From assembly GCA_021828635.1 (NCBI GenBank), contig JAJZEJ010000464.1, positions 1-8,278 on the forward strand: a stretch of DNA of 8,278 bases. Direction: 5' to 3'. Under the pieces are notes generated by a model. It saw only the letters and a list, made by a program, of their open reading frames with translations. It had not been told where the DNA came from and searched no databases. Below are positions 6,421-8,278 of this stretch, one piece after another (the stretch's first letter is position 1; the number at the start of each line of letters is the position of its first letter). The stretch is from Chloroflexota bacterium (GTDB lineage: Bacteria; Chloroflexota; Ktedonobacteria; Ktedonobacterales; Ktedonobacteraceae). A program made the position numbers and the translations under genes.

Positions 6421-6758
6421 ACATTGTCAACCATTCTTATCCATTCGTGATAGGAAAGCACTCATTAGTAGATAGTTGTATGCGTCATTTTATCTCTACT
6501 CTAAAAAGAGACACAGCCCCTCGTCAAAAGGGCAGTTGTAGCCAGCGAATGTTTACGGAGCGACCGCTATGATTATGTGAACATAGCTACTACGCCAGAG
6601 AGCGCAGACTAAAACCTGCCTAACACTGCTGGCACTGCACCAACGAGGGTCTGTCTCCCTCTCTTCATGAAGAGGGCAGACAGACCTTTCTTGTGGCTGT
6701 GAAGAGAGATTTCCGTCGCCACGTGTGGCGCATCGTTTGATAGAAGGGAGTCTTCTTC
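6421..6758 (+). promoter_or_regulatory. Structured 5' leader of infB
   Basis: The leader runs from the predicted start to the infB ATG. Stem candidates include GCCC (about 6517)/GGGC around the CTCGTCAAAA loop, CTATG/CATAG (about 6568-6587), the strong hairpin at 6648-6692, and CGCCAC-GT-GTGGCG at 6717-6730. The GCCAC at 6718-6722 can pair either with GTGGC at 6693-6697 or with GTGGC at 6725-6729, so two folds compete. CTCCCT at 6655-6660, in the 5' arm of the strong hairpin, is complementary to the Shine-Dalgarno AGGGAG at 6745-6750. A 30-codon ORF (6480-6572) lies inside but lacks a ribosome binding site. No known riboswitch class, T-box motif or tRNA was recognised. Confidence 0.5.
6648..6692 (+). 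terminator. Strong terminator/attenuator-like hairpin upstream of infB
   Basis: GGTCTGTCT (6648-6656) pairs with AGACAGACC (6678-6686). After one bulged C (6677), CCCTCT (6657-6662) pairs with AGAGGG (6671-6676). This gives 15 bp with an 8-nt loop, and TTTCTT follows at 6687-6692. The form is that of a rho-independent terminator with an imperfect U-tract. It sits 67 nt before the infB start and would have to be read through to express infB, which suggests attenuation. Confidence 0.68.
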
Positions 6759-7766
6759 ATGAAAGATACATCTGAATTTTCAGATGCCAGCGAGCAGGCG
6801 GCCACAACCAATACCAATACCAACACTACCAGTACAGGTAGCAGGCCAAAGACTACCGCCCGTCCAGCTCCAGGGCGAACAGATAGTACCACACCCGGCA
6901 ACCAGGAACACGACGCAAGAAATCAAACACGTCGTCGCCCTCAACCACAACACTCCGGCAATGGTCCTCGTCCCGAACGTCCCTCTTCAGCGCCGCGCAC
7001 AACCACGCAGGGCAATCCCCCCGCACGGCCAGCCAATCAATCGGCCAATCAGCCGCAACGCCAGGAGAGAAATGAACGGAACGAACGCTATGGTGGAGCA
7101 ACCAGACATGACGGGCAATTCACACGTGCCAATAATAGCGTCGCAACACCAACCGCGCCGGGGTCACGACCTGCTCCAGCTCATCGTTCTGGAGGAAACG
7201 GATCACCATACCCACCAAGACAGGGTACTACCCCAAATACTAATACACCATCGCATCAGCAGCAGGGTCAGCAAGGTCAGCAGGGTCAACCAGGAGGCCG
7301 CCCAACAACGGGACAACGCCCATTCCGTCCAGGCGCACCAGGAGGCTCTAACGGAGCGAATCGCCCATCGGGCAATGGGCGTGGGCCATCATCGCGTCCA
7401 GCCGGACGTAGCTCCTCCACGACTCGTTCACATGATCGGCGCACGGCTGCTCTCAAAGAGAAGCCAACCGGCCCAGTAACAATTCCAGCCCAGATCGTCG
7501 TCAAAGACCTGGCCGACCTGCTGCGCTCAACACCAAATGAAGTGATTAAAACCTTGATTAAGCATGGCATTTTTGCCAGTATTAATGAAGTTGTCGATTA
7601 TGAAAAAGCAGCCGTTATCGCTCAGGAGATGGGCTTCGAGCCAACGCAAGCAGCCGCACCGACGGCGGTAGCGAGCAGCCACGCGATGAGCAGCGGTTCG
7701 GAAATGCCGGCGGGCGGATGCCACAGCAATGCCCAGCTGACGGCGATGGGGATGGCCGAGGCATAG
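6759..7766 (+). CDS. infB: Translation initiation factor IF-2, N-terminal part; 3' end replaced by foreign sequence
   Basis: IF-2 is the GTPase that delivers initiator fMet-tRNA to the 30S subunit. The reading frame gives 335 codons, of which about 300 (to ~7659) look authentic. Residues 1-235 are a long disordered region rich in Pro, Gln, Gly, Asn, Arg and Thr, with runs such as QQQGQQGQQGQPGG and NTNTNT. Residues 238-296 are an IF2_N domain (TIPAQIVVKDLADLLRSTPN, EVIKTLIKHGIFASINEVVD). After MGFEPTQAAAPTAVA the frame enters GC-rich sequence that is not IF-2 and stops at 7764-7766, so the GTPase and initiator-tRNA-binding domains are missing. Such a protein could not support initiation, so the break is most likely an assembly join near 7655-7665. 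ATG 6759 has AGGGAG at 6745-6750 (8-nt spacer). A perfect 8-bp dyad (CATCTGAA/TTCAGATG, 6769-6786) starts 7 nt after the start codon. Confidence 0.9.
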   Translation: MKDTSEFSDASEQAATTNTNTNTTSTGSRPKTTARPAPGRTDSTTPGNQEHDARNQTRRRPQPQHSGNGPRPERPSSAPRTTTQGNPPARPANQSANQPQRQERNERNERYGGATRHDGQFTRANNSVATPTAPGSRPAPAHRSGGNGSPYPPRQGTTPNTNTPSHQQQGQQGQQGQPGGRPTTGQRPFRPGAPGGSNGANRPSGNGRGPSSRPAGRSSSTTRSHDRRTAALKEKPTGPVTIPAQIVVKDLADLLRSTPNEVIKTLIKHGIFASINEVVDYEKAAVIAQEMGFEPTQAAAPTAVASSHAMSSGSEMPAGGCHSNAQLTAMGMAEA

Positions 7767-7800
7767 AGCCAGGGATGGCGGCGCCCGAGGCGCGTGCGGC
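7658..7800 (-). pseudogene. Fragment of a GPH-family (MFS) sugar transporter
   Basis: The peptide RTRLGRRHPWLYASAIPIAV, then a stretch with WALLWHPPAG and IAWLLATAV, matches the conserved cytoplasmic loop and next membrane segment of glycoside-pentoside-hexuronide:cation symporters, where DRTRTRxGRRHPW is a hallmark. Only about 47 residues are present, with no start or end. The right-hand join is near GCCGCACGCGCC (about 7787-7800) and the left join is with infB near 7655-7665. Confidence 0.6.
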
Positions 7801-7825
7801 CTTCAGAATGATGAAGGAGGTCGCC

Positions 7826-7927
7826 GATCCGCCAGCGGGCGCGGATCGCCCCCTGCCCCGGATCCGCGCCGGGATCGACGAGGGCGAAGACGAGGTTGGT
7901 GTTCCCGGCATCGACGGCAAGCAGCAT
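7826..7927 (-). pseudogene. coaX: Fragment of type III pantothenate kinase (CoaX), N-terminus
   Basis: MLLAVDAGNTNLVFALVDPG is the characteristic N-terminal DxGNTN phosphate-binding motif of CoaX, the first enzyme of coenzyme A synthesis, and IRARWRI further on is the typical end of its first hairpin. After about 34 residues the similarity stops: the expected continuation (a T-x-x-RTADEY-like block) is replaced by GDLLHHSEG. The start ATG is at 7925-7927 on the minus strand. The style resembles alphaproteobacterial CoaX. Confidence 0.65.
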
Positions 7928-8008
7928 GGCCGCAGAGAGGAGGAGGCCGATGGGGAAAATCAGGCTGACCGATGCTCCGGCCGCGATGTCGAACAAGTAC
8001 CTCTGACT
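7928..8008 (-). pseudogene. Hydrophobic fragment, possibly the start of a bacterial sugar transferase
   Basis: The peptide RYLFDIAAGASVSLIFPIGL followed by LLSAA resembles the membrane entry of polyprenyl-phosphate sugar transferases (KRLFDIxxxxxxLxxLSPxxLLIALLI). It is only about 27 residues, so the assignment is weak. It could also be some other transmembrane segment. Confidence 0.3.
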
Positions 8009-8017
8009 GACCTTCGA

Positions 8018-8116
8018 TGGCGCGGTCAGCCGCAGCCGATAGGTGCCGACGGTGATCTCCGCGTCCGGCGGTACTTCGGAATGCTCCACACGTTGGCCGT
8101 TGATCCACGTGCCGTT
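8018..8116 (-). pseudogene. Fragment resembling the C-terminal half of an FHA domain
   Basis: NGTWINGQRV, then a short loop and DAEITVGTYRLRL, follow the FHA pattern NGTxVNGxxV...L..GD.I.iG.y.L.f. FHA domains bind phosphothreonine peptides. The N-terminal half with the GR and SxxH motifs is missing and is replaced by the ADYC segment. The join falls in the shared NGTWIN region. Confidence 0.5.
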
Positions 8117-8278
8117 CTGCGTATGTGACGTGCCGTCGCCGCAGTAATCGGCGCGTGCGACGCGCGTGCACGTCCAGTGCATCGCGTCCATGTCGCCGTA
8201 GCCGGTCAACCACGGGCGATAGCCCCAGCGGTAGCACTTGGCGATCACGCCGGTGGTGCACCCGAACGTGAACTGTCC
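8108..8278 (-). pseudogene. ADYC-domain fragment, open at the window edge
   Basis: The minus strand reads GQFTFGCTTGVIAKCYRWGY from the window edge, then a segment with MHWTCTRVARADYCGDGTSH. This is the cysteine-containing core of the ADYC domain, a short domain named for this motif and found mainly in secreted or surface proteins of Myxococcota. Four Cys residues are visible. The expected continuation after SHTxxGT is lost at the join to the FHA-like piece. The reading frame continues beyond the window; the GTG at 8246-8248 is not a real start because similarity extends past it. Confidence 0.6.

Larger units (their letters stand above)
6316..6758. other. Long ylxR-infB intergenic region
   Basis: This 443-nt gap inside a normally tight operon contains no supported protein gene. 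In order it holds a hairpin just after ylxR, a good sigma-A promoter, a roughly 340-nt leader with several stem-loops and a strong terminator-like hairpin near its 3' end, then the infB ribosome binding site. The space where ylxQ would sit carries no ylxQ-like frame. Confidence 0.75.
7622..8278 (-). pseudogene. Composite open frame made of fragments of unrelated proteins (probable chimeric sequence)
   Basis: The minus-strand frame is open from the window edge to a stop at 7622 and encodes about 218 residues. It does not match one protein. From its N-terminus it reads as an ADYC domain, an FHA-like end, a hydrophobic piece, the CoaX N-terminus, and a segment of a GPH-type sugar transporter. 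Each piece spans roughly 80-170 bases, and none is complete. GC is far above that of the preceding DNA, and the 3' end overlaps the broken infB on the other strand. The pieces are listed separately. The most economical explanation is misassembly of short reads from several GC-rich organisms. The shared frame is unexpected but not impossible in GC-rich DNA, where stops are rare. Confidence 0.7.

Noticed and set aside
6480..6572. 30-codon possible leader peptide before infB
   Set aside because: No ribosome binding site, and no run of regulatory codons; kept only as part of the leader description.
6316..6758. tRNA or known riboswitch in the infB leader
   Set aside because: No T-loop GTTCGA box, no T-box sequence and no recognisable aptamer core on reading either strand.
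6784..7479. 231-codon plus-strand ORF overlapping infB
   Set aside because: It is in another frame of the low-complexity IF-2 region and has no homology or ribosome binding site; the infB frame leads into the IF2_N domain.
7718..8128. 136-codon plus-strand ORF in the GC-rich tail
   Set aside because: Low-stop GC-rich DNA; the translation is compositionally odd and resembles no protein, while the opposite strand reads as recognisable protein pieces.

Overview
The window looks like a bacterial contig of about 50% GC, most likely from Chloroflexota (Ktedonobacteria-like). The NusA, YlxR and IF-2 sequences, the XRE+GAF regulator architecture and the layout suggest this. No taxonomic marker is decisive, so the assignment is inference. 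The last ~620 bases (about 7655-8278) do not belong with the rest: GC jumps to roughly 65-75%, and the strand reads as short pieces of unrelated proteins.

Layout. 1-1371 (+): the C-terminal end of a four-carbon acid sugar kinase (DUF1537/OtnK family), a long near-perfect hairpin in the gap, then a class II ketose-bisphosphate aldolase. Together they look like part of a sugar-acid catabolic operon entering from the left. 1349-3224 (-): a SAM-dependent methyltransferase and, 7 nt upstream of it, an XRE-type DNA-binding protein with a GAF-like domain; these two are probably co-transcribed. The methyltransferase and aldolase genes converge and overlap by 23 bp. 3343-4305 (-): a tandem-GNAT acetyltransferase with a near-consensus sigma-A promoter at 4356-4384. 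4306-4739: a divergent regulatory region. 4740-7660 (+): the nusA-ylxR-infB transcription/translation cluster. rimP is not seen upstream of nusA, and no ylxQ lies between ylxR and infB. A 443-nt gap before infB holds its own plausible promoter (6386-6414) and a structured leader with a strong terminator-like hairpin.

infB is intact through its IF2_N domain and then runs into the foreign tail, losing everything downstream, including the GTPase domain. IF-2 is essential, so the break is best explained by a misassembly or chimeric join. The tail reads on the minus strand as a chain of fragments: a GPH-type sugar transporter, CoaX, a possible sugar-transferase membrane start, an FHA-like end and an ADYC domain. 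Curiously they share one open frame, which is reported but not taken as proof of a real gene.

I did not find a convincing new multi-gene system. The signals most worth a second look are the infB leader, the nusA leader hairpin, the kinase-aldolase intergenic hairpin and the mosaic tail.
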